A stretch of DNA of 64,000 bases from positions 30,084,005 through 30,148,004 of the forward strand of contig OZ029917.1 of NCBI GenBank assembly GCA_964023275.1. Reading direction: 5' to 3'. The notes beneath the pieces were generated by a model. It did not search any database. It had not been told where the DNA came from and saw only the letters and a list, made by a program, of their open reading frames with translations. Shown one piece after another: positions 33,260-44,529 of this stretch (the first letter of the stretch is position 1; every line of letters starts with the position of its first letter). A program made the position numbers and the translations under genes. The stretch comes from Norana najaformis. Its lineage: Eukaryota; Annelida; Clitellata; Crassiclitellata; Hormogastridae.

Positions 33260-34430
33260 GTATGCATAAATGACATTATCTTGATATCTTTAGATGCTTG
33301 GCAGTTTCACAGAATATTTCATCATATGTACTTTGACAGACCACCAAAAAACATGAAATTTTATTCATAAATTCACTTTAAATATGATAAAAAAATGTTT
33401 ATGTTAACTGTATTTTTAATAAAATTACTTAGATATGTTGCATTATAGTTTAAACAGTTACCACAGTGGTTTCACAGTTTTCATATTGATATATTTGGGT
33501 CACAAGTCTGTCAAATACCACATATAATTGCAACTCGTGATACCAAAAAAATGACCATTTTGACACACTATAAACTCCTTAAAACAAAACACCCCATCGG
33601 GATTTTTGGAACACATCAATTGATCTATGCTTTATCAGAAAATGCAATAAAAATAATAATTTTATGACCCTTTTTGGGAATATTTTTTCTCTTTGACCCC
33701 CTTGTCAGATTTGTTGAACTTTGACCTACTATATCCAGCAGATTTGAATAAGTAATCAAGTCAAACTTTTCCAAGTAATTGCCAGCCACACAGACAGTAT
33801 ACATATAAAAATCGAATGCATTGTACCTGGTACATTTGGAGATATTGATCACTGAATATTGCAAAATTTAGAAATAAAATGAATATGAAGGCACTTTTGA
33901 CATTTAATACAGCTGAAATTATGGGACGCATTATATTAAATATTATATTTTTGTAATCTATGCAAGAAACTGTACAAATAGAAAATAAGTCATCTGATTT
34001 AGTCTAACAGTTCTAGAGATATCAGTTCTCAAAAATTGGACATCACGAAGTTTTGCAAAATGCCTTCAGAGGGTGGGGTCACGGAATCTAAGATATCTTG
34101 GGAAGTATTTTAAATATTGCAGAAAAATTTTGGGCTTTTCCATCCAATACATCTTGCAACATGTGGTTAAAATTTAAGCCAATTCTGAGATGGTCGAGTG
34201 GGAACTTTTCTCAGAATTGGTTGAGTTGAGCTGGAATGACCCAATAGCGTAAATCCAGATGATTTTGACTGGTTTTCAAAGGGTTGCATTAAGAGTCGGC
34301 TCACTGAAACACATCAATGTTATATATGCTTAGAAAGGTCACAATCTGGACTACATAGTGATACGAGCAGCAGGATTGGTAGAAAATAAATTAACCTAGA
34401 AAAACGTGAATAATTATTGTACACAAAACG
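33260..34430. other. Intron, AT-rich, unassigned
   Basis: No coding similarity or repeat ends are recognised. Confidence 0.4.
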
Positions 34431-34451
34431 GGCTTTGGCGTTGCCACGCAA

Positions 34452-34783
34452 GTCTCGTGACAGGCCTATGCTAGGTGATTGGTTACCCCACGGTTTGTGC
34501 ATGTGCGATAGCGTGTCTTCCTGGCCTGGCCTTTAAAAATGGCTTTGTTGATGTCCAATTCGCTCTTAGTTTAAGCTGTTTAATTTCGAAATTTCTAAGT
34601 ACCCGTGAAGAATGCACGTCTCGTGACAGGCCTATGCTAGGTGATTGGTTACCCCACGGTTTGTGCATGTGCGATAGCGTGTCTTCCTGGCCTGGCCTTT
34701 AAAAATGGCTTTGTTGATGTCCAATTCGCTCTTAGTTTAAGCTGTTTAATTTCGAAGTTTCTAAGTACCCGTGAAGAATGAAA
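34452..34783 (+). repeat. 166-bp tandem duplication
   Basis: Units at 34452-34617 and 34618-34783 differ at only about one internal base plus the last few bases. Each unit ends in CTAAGTACCCGTGAAGAATG, and the ATG of the second unit (34778-34780) opens the frame of the element described next. The duplication therefore looks like a doubled upstream region. Confidence 0.95.
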
Positions 34784-36150
34784 CGCAAAATTGTCCAATT
34801 ATTGAAAGACGCAAACAGGCATGGTGTTAAAGATGATTATATTGCTGATGTTATGCGATAATACTTCACCGATTCCAAGGTAAGTCTCTGATTAAATTTT
34901 ATGTACAATGCTGCATGCTGCTTGTGCATGATGGACACTTAGTATAATAAAAATTAGGCCTAATCTTCGTTAAATTGACGATTCAAGGACCTGAAACGGA
35001 CAATCGTTTGAAACTTTATTGTTGCAATGGGATCCTCATGTTGTCTTATAGCTGACTAGATGTTATTAAAGTAAAGGGTGCCTTATTGTAATCGTAAATT
35101 CGAGATTTCTACATCACCCAACGAAAGATAAGTTGCAGGGACTAGCTTATTCACAGGCGCTCAGTCAAAACAAAATCGACAGGCAAGAAGGACTCAGTTT
35201 CAGGTCAAGGTTCAAGAGACATGGAGGGAAGCAGGCAGGCAGACAGTAATGGGTGTGTGGAACTGGATCTGCAGGATAGATAAGGGAAATAAGCGTTTGT
35301 CTGGCAGGTACCTTACCTAACAGATGTTTCTGTTAGCTGCCACAGATGGTGCAAAAAATAGTTGTAGTTTTAAGTGAGATAGAATTTCAGATGTGAAGAA
35401 AATCAGATGGCATGTTTTTCACACGTCTTTCGCACAGTGTGTATGTGTTAATTCTGTTTGCACAGGGAGATGACTCAGATACTGACCAAGAGGTTGATGA
35501 TGAAAATGATGGATCAATTTGTGATTACTTTGATGTCCAGCTTCTGCATTTTGTGATGGCTTAAGTTCGTCTGATGAAGCGTCCAACACTGAAGAGTTCA
35601 ACACAGTGGTAGAGAAAGCAGCTGAAACCTTTGTGTCCATCATAGAGAAGAAGTGTCATTGTCACTGCCAGCTGTTTGGTGGTTGACGTTGTATCAGACA
35701 GTTTATGCAGGAAGAAACAGAAACCATACAGATGAATATTCAGAAAATGACATCCTACAATAAGGACCTGGCACTATTGGGAATTCTGTCATGTAGTGTC
35801 AATGCTATCGAAAAGATGCTGCACACAAAGCAGGTGAATGTTAATTGCAAGAAGAAGCATATTTGTTGTTTCTTCAGATGCCACCAGCATTGGTACCGAA
35901 GGATCTGGATGGTAAATGGAAGAACAGTCTCTTGAAGAAGATCAGACAATTCTGCTGGGAGGATATGAAGGATATCATATGTCCAAGGACCGTGCCTCTG
36001 TTGCCGCTGCCTCCAGTTCACATCAAGGCACCATATCTGCCTCCAGTAGCAATGATGGTATGAAAGCCACTGAGGGACATTCCAGTGACCTGCCAGATAA
36101 CAAAACTATTGGAAAGAGGAGCAAAGAGAAAGAAGACAGCTGATGAGGGA
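34778..36150 (+). pseudogene. Decayed gene of an unclassified transposon-like family
   Basis: A first exon-like piece starts MKRKIVQLLKDANRHG, has one stop (TAA at 34859-34861) and ends before GTAAGTC at 34880. A second begins after an AG at 35466 with GDDSDTDQEVDDENDG and, after frame changes, reads EKKCHCHCQLFGG, QEETETIQMNIQKM and LALLGILS. The pattern C-x-C ... C-x-x-F ... L-x-L-x-x-L-G-x-x resembles the N-terminus of uncharacterised transposon proteins from cnidarians and lancelets. Several stops and frameshifts mean it is not functional. The 5' flank carries the 166-bp duplication. Confidence 0.5.
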
Positions 36151-36734
36151 CAGTGACAATGACTACTAGCCGATGGCAGTGAAGCATGGAAAGGGTGCAT
36201 GAGGACAGGGATGCGGCAGGGGTACACATGGTCGTGACCATGGAAAGTGAAATGGCGATTATATTTTTTAATAACTGTACATTGCTGTTAACTACAACTC
36301 ATAATACATATATATCTTGATCATAATTGACATTTTGTAAGCTTGAAAATTTTTATGTAGGGAATACAGTTATTAACCGATTTTCAAGCTTTTTATTTTT
36401 TGTGTGCACATTTCAAAATCTTGCTATTTTACCATTTTATAATATAAATGACTGAAACTTACACCATAGTGAGTTATTGTGTCACTAATTATGTGTGCCA
36501 AATTACACGCAAGTAGCTTTATTACAAGTATGCATTGCTAAGGACTATCTGAGTCAAAACTTTGATTGCATTTTCCTCCGAATTCAGTTCCCTTGAGTGC
36601 TAATATTTAACAATGCACAGCTCCAGTTAGGAACATCATAAATTAATAAATAATATGTCATTTGAAAGGTCTCAGAGAGCAGAACTTTATGGAAAATAAA
36701 GTGAATTTTTGGCGACAAAAGCCTACATTTGGCA
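36151..36734. other. Intron, AT-rich, unassigned
   Basis: Nothing recognisable beyond poly-T and AT-rich tracts. Confidence 0.4.
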
Positions 36735-37375
36735 TGGTGGGTCACATATACTGAATTCGTACAAGATGGCAGGAATTAGCCTGCGTATGGATTTTATTTG
36801 GCACTGTTGATAGAAGCGGCCTTTGACGAGTTGACTGACCTGGGTCGACATAGTATGCGGCTGTCCATGTAGAACCCAAGGTTGCAAATGGTGTCTGCTG
36901 GGCGCACATCTCCATCTGGGAGAATGAATCAACCTCCATTGATAAGGAGGCAGTGCTGCGGGGTAGTGCACCACAGAAATTCTGACTTCAGTGGGTTAAG
37001 TCTGAGATGGTTAGATGACATCCAGTGGGAGATCCATTCTATACACAGCAGCACTCGCTGCTTAAGAACAGTTGCCTGCGATGGGTCACAGAAAAAGTAC
37101 AGCTGTGTATTGTCTGCGTAGCAATGATGAAGACCATGTGAGCGTATGATGCCCTCCACATCAGCTATATATAAGATGAGAAGCAGACCAAGCACAGATC
37201 TCTGTGGGACAGGTGACCAGTCTTGGCGATGTCTCTCTTGCTCGGCGAGGTAAACTGACTGTGTTCGCCCAGTGAGGTATGACTTCAGCCACGTAAGGGC
37301 CTGAGCCTTGACTTCGCTGGGCACATGTCTCATCAGAGAGAATGAAGCAACCTCCATTGATAAGGAGTGAATGAA
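36735..37375 (-). mobile_element. L2-like LINE reverse transcriptase fragment
   Basis: The minus-strand frame at 36929-37357 reads ALTWLKSYLTGRTQSV, VPQRSVLGLLLILYIADVE, HHCYADNTQLYFFCDPS and LRLNPLKSEFLWC. The catalytic box is YADN rather than YADD. It continues at 36723-36939 with FATLGSTWTAAYYVD and QIKSIRRLIP (thumb). A ~50-bp segment at 36881-36948 recurs at the opposite edge (37310-37370), suggesting internal rearrangement. Both termini of the element are missing. Confidence 0.85.
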
Positions 37376-37780
37376 CAGGACAGTCGCCTAATTAGAATGT
37401 CTTGGCCTAAAGTGTTGGAAGCAGCCAACATGTCTTACAATGACAGAAGCGCTAGCTGACCCGAATCAATGGTGTTGACAATGTTAGAAAACCCTGAGAA
37501 GTGCAGTCTCGGTAGAGTGGCCGGTGATAATGATGATAGTTAATGAATGATGAGCTTCTTTTGAGTATGCTCAGTTGGATGAGGTTCAAAATAGTTAACA
37601 TCACTGCAGAAAACAGTCAGTAAAATTGTAAACTTGTCAACTTCACCAGTTTCTCATTTCTTCAAACAGTCATATGCAAATCTTCTTGTTTCAGCATCTG
37701 ACTGAAGATAATCTGCTTGGATCCATTTTAACTGTGGTATGGTAATTCAACATCTTTTATTATGATGGTTTACCTTTTAG

Positions 37781-37868
37781 ATTGGTTTTTCCTGGGAGAA
37801 CATTTTTCTTGTGTGCTACAACAGATATTGAAGCCAAAGAATGGGTTGAAATTATACAATGGAAACTT
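37781..37868 (+). CDS. DAPP1: DAPP1-like exon, end of PH domain
   Basis: Encodes (R)LVFPGRTFFLCATTD and IEAKEWVEIIQWKL, matching LVFPFRTFYLCAKTG ... VEADEWIKILRWKL of DAPP1. The tryptophan in EAKEW is the near-invariant one of PH-domain C-terminal helices. The acceptor is TACCTTTTAG (37771-37780) and the donor GTAAGTG (37869). The first base completes the Arg codon begun at 30215, and the exon ends on a codon boundary. Confidence 0.92.
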
Positions 37869-37934
37869 GTAAGTGTTCAGAAAACAATTCTGCATCTTAT
37901 TATAATTAAAATTATTAATATCAGTAAGTTTTTT

Positions 37935-37949
37935 TTTTTACCTGAGGTA
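37935..37949. repeat. 15-bp direct repeat, left (target duplication)
   Basis: TTTTTACCTGAGGTA recurs exactly at 38930-38944, bracketing a minus-strand retroelement fragment. Confidence 0.8.
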
Positions 37950-38929
37950 CTTATGATGCATCAGGATTTCAAAAATTAGGGATTGCATTGTTCTGGGATG
38001 GCTAGTCTTTGGTGATGTCGTGCTCAGTGCCAAAAGTGCAGTGAAAAGCGATTGCTTTGAAACGCTGGATGGCAATAGATAAACGTTGGTAGAGAAAAGT
38101 GGTTTCCCTGTTGTCCTCTGTAATCTGGGCAAAGCAGTGACCAAGGCTGTTAAAGGAAAACCAGGCCATCTAGGTTTATTGGGCTGAGAGTCTTGTCTTG
38201 AAATCCAAGGGCACAAAGCAGTAAGCGGGTAAAATGGCAGAATATTTGGCTATTTTTCTTTCGGCTGGAATCTTAGTGGCAGCCCCCGCAGTCTGGGCAG
38301 CTCTTGGATGATAAGATTCTGCCAATGTATCGATGGCATTTTCCGCTTTCCCACAGGATTAGAGTGGCACCATTGAGGTGTTTTTCATTTGACCTGAGAA
38401 GACTCGCTGGTTCTTTTTTGAGGGATAACCAGCCTTGGTGAGGCCATGCCAAATGATATAATTTATAAGAGCGTGTCTTGCTGTTCGACCATGGCCCTGA
38501 TGACAAGAAAGGCCACGCGAGCCGTCAGGTGTTAGCAATGCACCACAAGGGCATTTGTATGGGGCACAAAGATCAACCCCGCAGCGCAGGCCAGTTGCTA
38601 CGCGGAAGGCCTTATGATCAAGTCTCAATCCACAGGCACTGATGGGGAGTGCCAGAAGCCAATCACCTGAGTGGGGTGAAGTAACAGCTTATAATTCTGG
38701 CTTGGTGGTACTTGGATGTTAAAGAGGATGTTACAGCTGTCCGGTCCCTTTGGAGAAGGGATGATCCCATACAGATTGTTTGCGAGAGAGGGAGCTTTCT
38801 GGGACGATAACTCCCAATTCGGCTGACTACCATTCCAGGGCCAGTGTCAGTGAGTGATTGTGGGGCACGTTACAGCAAGACAGGATGGAGGCCTGCAGTG
38901 ACGAAGTGCCTGCATTATTGTTATAATTA
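37950..38929 (-). mobile_element. Retroelement C-terminal fragment flanked by a 15-bp duplication
   Basis: Minus-strand frames give LDHKAFRVATGLRCGVDLC, CPCGALLTPDGSRGLSCHQG, GRTARHALINYIIWHGL and, in another frame, LLRSNEKHLNGATLILWES. I recall this CGxxxxxxGxHGLSC ... GRHxRHxxLNxIIW signature from the C-terminal region of retroelement proteins common in corals and fish, whose exact clade I cannot fix. Perfect 15-bp flanking repeats support target-primed insertion of a ~980-bp truncated copy. Stops and frameshifts are present. Confidence 0.75.
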
Positions 38930-38944
38930 TTTTTACCTGAGGTA
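38930..38944. repeat. 15-bp direct repeat, right (target duplication)
   Basis: Exact copy of 37935-37949. Confidence 0.8.
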
Positions 38945-39069
38945 GAAAGGATCCCTTAGGATTTGATAAAGTATTATTATTATCCATACTGTTATTTAAA
39001 AAATAAAAATGTTGAAAAGTCACAAAGAAATGAGAATCTTGTGTATGGGCTAATCATGCAGTTAGATAT

Positions 39070-41215
39070 CCAAATGGTTTAATTAATTTCCAAGGCCCTG
39101 AGCCAACAGTCATGGTCTTGGGCTCGTCTGCAGGCTGTGTGTAGCCCAAAGGTCAGTGGTTGAAGACCTGGCTTCACCATCCAGGTCCATGTGTGCCTCT
39201 GGGCCATGTAACTGGTCTCTTCCAGCTCCTTGGATCACCCTTGCATGGTCCTGCCTGCCATTACAATGCAAAAGTAATCGTAATGCTAAAGTGACCAAAC
39301 ATCAGGAGTCTTCACCTTTCAGTCATCTAAGGGACTGGGTTCTGCCTTGTGCACCTGTATATTTCTATGTTAGTGATGTGCTCAGAATGCGGAATTCGCA
39401 TGATTCTCATCTAGCACCACTGTTGGGAGGCATCCAGTTTCTTCTCCAGAACCCTTGTGAACCTGCAGATCTCAGGCCCATAAAGAATCATAGGTAGTTG
39501 TGTGTTGTAAAGTGGCGGATTTTTGTGTCTAGCCGAATGTTGTTCTTCAAGCATCCCAATTAATGCTGTTCATAGAGTCACTGCAATTGCTGTTTGCTGT
39601 CAGACATCAGGCTGACTTTTGCCATCAGCCATGACATTTAACCTGAAATAGGAGAACCCTTCTACTACTACATCCAGTTTGTTTCCTGCAGTGTGTGATG
39701 CAGCCTCAGATGTTGTTCAATGATTGACTGAATTTTGGTCTTGGCCCAGTTGATTTCTATTCCAAACTGGTATTTCCAGTATTTCCAGAAATGGAACCAA
39801 GATTTTCAGGATTTCTGCAAGAAGGGCTACATCATTAGCAAATTCCAGGTTAGAGAACAGCTCCAATCCCATTTATGCGCGTGCGTGTCTTTTGGCTGCA
39901 GTCTGTTCCATGATCTGGTCCATTGGTAGCAACCACTTGTGTAGGGTACCGCATTTTCCGGAATATAAGACGCAGTTTTTTATACGAACTTCTAGGGGTG
40001 CATCTTATTAATAGTGCGACTTATATGCGAATATTTTTAAAAAATTTCAAAGTAGCTATATATAGTCTGCAAAGACCGATAACGATTTAAAGTAAATTAA
40101 ATTAAATCACATTTTTCAAATGTGGATATACATAGTGAAAGCAATAATAGGCTTGCAGAAGGTGTCCATACTGAACTGATAGAGTTCGCGGTGCCCTTTG
40201 GCTAATAGCTCGCCTAGTCTTGCGCCCTCTGCCTCTTCGGTGGCATATGCCTCTGCCGCGTCCAACGACCTATGCCTCTGCTGCATTATGCGACCTTCCA
40301 CGATGGGCCTGAGAGAAGTGTGGTGTGGGGGCACCCTGCCAAGCCTGCGTGGTGGCTTTCTTGGAAAGGGCAACAAAAGAGCGGTAGCAGCTGAGAATGT
40401 GGCATCGGGGGACACAAGAGAAGCGGAGTGTGTGGCGCCCTGCCAAGCTTTCTTGGAAAGGGTGACAAAAGAGGGAGTCGGGAAACCATGCCGGGCCATG
40501 CAGGGGTTTTGGAGAGGCTGAAAATTTGCTAGTGTTCTTCCCCTATATGATAATGCATTACTATCATTCAGTGTATTATCATTGGATCCGTCAGCTGGCT
40601 GGATTTACTTAAGAGATCCAAGTAATTACTATGAAATCACAAATAACAACAAATGTTGGAAATCTTTAATTCAAAAGTGAAAAAATAATTTTATTTCTAC
40701 AAAGTTATATTTGAACAATTATTTGCTAATGATAACCATGTATTTACGGCCGTTGTTAGCAAGTACGCTTATATGCATTGTGACTGGAAATCTGTGTATG
40801 GGTGCATCTTATATACCAGTGCGACCTATGTATTGATTTACAAAAATTTTGCTGTTTTTTGCGTCACTGCTGTTTTTTGCATCACTAAGGTGTGACTTAT
40901 AGTCCAGAAAGTATGGTAAATTTGCAACCCTGTTACACTCCACTTTCCATGCTAAACCAGTTTGAGGTCGTCCCATCAATATGTACAGCACTCATGTTTG
41001 TGTAAGGCTGTCTTGTAAGAGAGCCTTACACAAACATGACACAATAATATCCACAACAGTTTGCCAGTACTTGGGGATTGAATTGGGCTATTCAGCATGA
41101 AAATATGATCAATGCTAAGAGCAAAGCCACTCTGTTCCATGCACTTGATTTGTAAGGCACTCCTTGATCCTCACTAAGAATATACCTGTAAAGACCTTCC
41201 TGGGCATGCGCTATA
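39070..41215 (-). mobile_element. LINE L, decayed reverse transcriptase, split by a TIR element
   Basis: Reading the minus strand from 41215, the pieces are a TGIFLVRIKECL-like stretch, VHIDGTTSNWFSMESGV followed by QGCKF, then, after the inserted element at 39949-40916, TQVVATNGPDHGTDC-like, NLEFANDVALLAEI (catalytic box with the YADD position decayed to FAND) and a thumb and connection region down to about 39070. It matches LINEs with a DLEFADDVALFA signature. It is old, with many stops. Confidence 0.75.
39949..40916. mobile_element. TA-flanked TIR element, 968 bp
   Basis: The left end CCGCATTTTCCGGAATATAA and the right end (reverse complement CCATACTTTCTGGACTATAA) form inverted repeats of about 26 bp with roughly seven mismatches, flanked by TA. 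The flanking LINE L frame continues on both sides, so the borders are reliable. The interior (40190-40510) is unusually GC-rich with repeated TTTCTTGGAAAGGG motifs and contains no transposase. It is a non-autonomous DNA transposon related to the fragment at 31745-31990. Confidence 0.85.
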
Positions 41216-41739
41216 TACCACTTATAATAAAACTTACTATATTTAAGCAATGACATGCAATCTTTTATTAAAATATTTTATTAAATAATAATAATTATTA
41301 TTATTATTATAAATGAACAAACTTTTGGAGATGAGTTGAAACCTGTCTTCATTTGGATGTGGCTTAGAATCTGTGGTCGTTTGGAAGTGGGCCAGAATCT
41401 GTGGTCGTTTTGAGGTGTTCCAGAACTCGCCCTTGTTTTGATATGATCCAGAACCCGCCCATACTTAACTACTCTTGTCATTCTGCACTTTGATTATATC
41501 ATGTCTTTATGGCATCCCATGCACATTAACATGGGCCCACTGAGTGGTTAATCCGTCTCTATTGTAATTCTCAATACAACATGGACCAGAAACTCTCGAT
41601 ACCATAAATTAGTAACATTGTGTGCTAGCATTTCATTCAACTGTCATCATTCACCTTCAGTGCAACACAGACTGGAACCCTGAGAATGTTATCGACTATA
41701 AAGTTTAGAGAAGAATCTGTTGGTCGGATTATAGATGTG

Positions 41740-41895
41740 TGCAAGAGCCAGTCAATAAATACCTTATGTATTGTATTTTGACCCAGCTTCTCCAACCAAT
41801 TATGATTTTTACTACGATTTCACTTGAAGCGACCAGTGAGTTGGTGCTGTGTGCATTATAATAACGGCACTATAGAAGTCATTAGATTAGATTGC
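41740..41895 (+). mobile_element. LINE A-family 3' end
   Basis: Contains CACTTGAAGCGACCAGTGAG, GGCACTATAGAAGTCATTAG and a short ATTAG tail, the 3' UTR shared with LINEs A and B. No coding part remains. Confidence 0.75.
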
Positions 41896-42042
41896 ATTCC
41901 AGCTGTATGAACATCATTTGGCTGCTTTCATTCTTACAAACTCTAACTCATTTAAGTTGGCAGGGAACACCTTCAGAAACTGCTTAGAAGGTGTTATAAA
42001 TTGTATAGTTTAATTACATTACATTGCATTACATTACAAGTG
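41896..42042 (+). mobile_element. L2-like LINE 3' tail with TTACATT repeats
   Basis: Directly downstream lies the end of another LINE with a FRNCLEGVIN-like remnant and a TTACATTACATTGCATTACA tail, the same tail type as at 4080-4115. Confidence 0.6.
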
Positions 42043-42049
42043 AGTGGGG

Positions 42050-43343
42050 CCACCGGTCTTTTAATGTTATTAGCCATTAAAAATTGGGGCAAGATGTTTT
42101 CAAGTGGGGATTTTTTGCTCTGTACTGTGCAAACGTCTTTTGAGACATTGCGCAGGCAGAGATATAATATAGACTTAAATTTCTGTAAGCTTCTGCATAT
42201 GATGGTAGACGTCACAAATTGTTGTTTGATTGTTGTAGTCATGTTTGCTTCTCAGCTGAAGGGCCATGCTGTTGAAAAGTTTCTGTAGAGCCACATAAAA
42301 ATTCTGCTATCTTTACCTTTGTGTTTTAATATCTTAATAGGCAGCTGTTTATATAGTGTAATGTAACTGAACATTTCTATAGCACAGTCTAAGTACTCCT
42401 CTGAGGTGTTTGTCACCAGCCTAAATGGTTTTAGAGTTCGTTAAGAACATAAACTGCATCGTTAAGCAAATGATGTGCATTTGCTGGAAAAGTTTCCATC
42501 AGCAAGCTTTCACACACACATAGAACCACACCCCCTATGTCTTGTCCTGCTTGACAGTTGACAACATGTTATGAGTTTATGGCGCATGTTGCATTGAGGA
42601 TGGAGAATAACGACAGCCAAACGAAGCTTTCACAGCTCGTCATTATGATTATTGGGTAGGCTCTCCCTAGTCAACTTTAGCAGATGTTATGTCCAGTAGA
42701 TATCATTCAGGCCATTACATTCTTGCAGGGCAGGTACCCTTGAGTAGTTGGCTGGTTGGTTACAGAACCTCTCTATGGTGGACAGGCAGCTCCATCAAAA
42801 AGATCTTGACTCGATGTTGCATTTTCAAATCCAAGATCTCCTAAATGCAGACGGCATATGCAAGTTTGAGCTCGACATTGTCATTCTCTACTTTTTAGGA
42901 TGCCTTCTACATCATTTGCTCAAATGCACCTGAGCAAAGAAACCCTTGAATCTTAGTGCCATGCCTCTATTTTTAAAGGGGAGTGTAATAAATGAGCAGA
43001 ACCCTTACATAATCTTTATTTTAACTTGTTCGTCTTTCCTTCTGGCTGGAATTAATCCTTCCTAGGGAAGCCACATGGATCCTTCTTTTTCATTTGTTTC
43101 TATCTCCAGTATCTTCTTTCTTCAGCCTTTGTTTTAACTTATGTGAAGTGCTAATTAAATTACTTTTTCACAGTCAGTTAACACTTAACAGAAAGCAATG
43201 CTAGATGACCTATGTTTTCCTCACAAAAGGCTTACTTACTTGGCAATCCTTTTCATTTATAAAAGCTGTAATAAGTTGCTTTCAGTTGAGTTTTAGCAAT
43301 GAATATTTCTGTTACAGTCAGTTTTTGTTTTTCTTACATACAG
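42050..43343. other. Last part of intron, unassigned
   Basis: No coding similarity. The end carries a strong polypyrimidine tract (TTTTTGTTTTTCTTACATACAG, in part) before 43344. Confidence 0.45.
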
Positions 43344-43370
43344 CAGAAACTGAGAACCAATACACTGTAG
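43344..43370 (+). CDS. DAPP1: Tentative DAPP1-like terminal exon
   Basis: After a strong acceptor (TTACATACAG, 43334-43343), the phase left by the previous exon reads QKLRTNTL and then TAG (43368-43370). Joined to ...IIQWKL this gives IIQWKLQKLRTNTL, similar in position and character to KLSQIRKQL of DAPP1. Mammalian DAPP1 runs about 18 residues further, so the tail here would be shorter. The exon is short and the match weak. Another downstream exon, or read-through past the 37869 donor, cannot be excluded. No polyadenylation signal was identified. Confidence 0.45.
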   Translation, partial: QKLRTNTL

Positions 43371-43379
43371 CTACACAGG

Positions 43380-44525
43380 ATACATCATCGGTAACCTTAT
43401 CTGTGTCTGCTGGTTGCCAAATGAATAGCCAGCCAGTAAACTGCTCTCCAATGAAATATCTGTAGTTGATGTAGAATTGATGACTCAGAAGTGAAGAGCA
43501 CAAATGATCTTCCCATTTGCTGAAACTTAATTAGTTGTTGGGTCAGTGTAAGACCAGGTGATTTACCTTTCTTGGACAGTTGACAAGCAGAGTATTCCAA
43601 GGTTTTTATCAAAGACAGTCTAGGGTTTTGACCAGAGGTGCTTTATCACGGTCAAGAAACCACTGGCTGACTATAGCAATTACCTGTGAGTGTTACATTA
43701 TGGGACAAATATCAGTAGCCTCTTCTCTTTCTGAATTAGCAGCTATCTATTGATATACTTCACCTGCATTGATGTAACGATATGGCAAAACATCTGTGTT
43801 GAGAAACAAGGCAGATTAACCATGCTGATTTTTTGTATGCAGTTTTTGAAAAGCTATTAGAGCAAAGTGTGTGATGTTCAAAAGCATTTACCAAGAAATT
43901 ATCAAGAAATTTTTTGATTACAGCTAAAAAGGAATCGCAGTAGTTGTACATGTTATAGTAAAACTGATTTGAAATAATGACATTTTTAGAACAGGAAAAT
44001 ATTTTGTGTGAAAAACTGCAGTTCAAGTTTTGTTCATTGAGTACTACAAATAGAGCTGTTAAAAGTCCTTTTAGTTTTAATGTCACACTGCATTTCTTCT
44101 AGTACAGTGCTGCTTGGCAGCCAACTACTTTTGTAAGTATCACTGAATCATACTCGAAGTATCAGTTCATGGTTGCTGCTAAGCAAAATTGGTGTGCATG
44201 CCAAATTCTAAGGCAAGTCTGGGCAAAAGGCAGGAGGGAAATTTGAGAAGATGTGCAAACAGTCTACAGAGGAAACGAGTCTGAGAAGAGATGAGTCTGA
44301 AGGCCAACACAGACTTTGTAGAGTGACTTTTGCCAGAAGAAATTTGTAATTATGATTGAACAGGTGCTGTTCTAGAGACATTCCTGAGAGTTTAGAGTCT
44401 AAGGTCAGTGATGGAAAAGGCACAGCCACTGAGAGCGGTCCTTGTTCATGATATAGTCAGATAATGACAATGTATGCATACATACATACATACAGTTCAT
44501 GGAGACATGGCAGATACATGCTTCC
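43380..44525. other. Downstream of DAPP1, unassigned
   Basis: Possible 3' UTR followed by intergenic DNA. An ACATAC simple repeat lies at 44478-44494. Confidence 0.4.
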
Positions 44526-44529
44526 ACAC

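Noticed and set aside
37782-37979. 65-codon frame continuing past the DAPP1 exon donor
   Set aside because: GTAAGTG is a strong donor and the residues after it are low-complexity. It is kept only as an alternative C-terminus.
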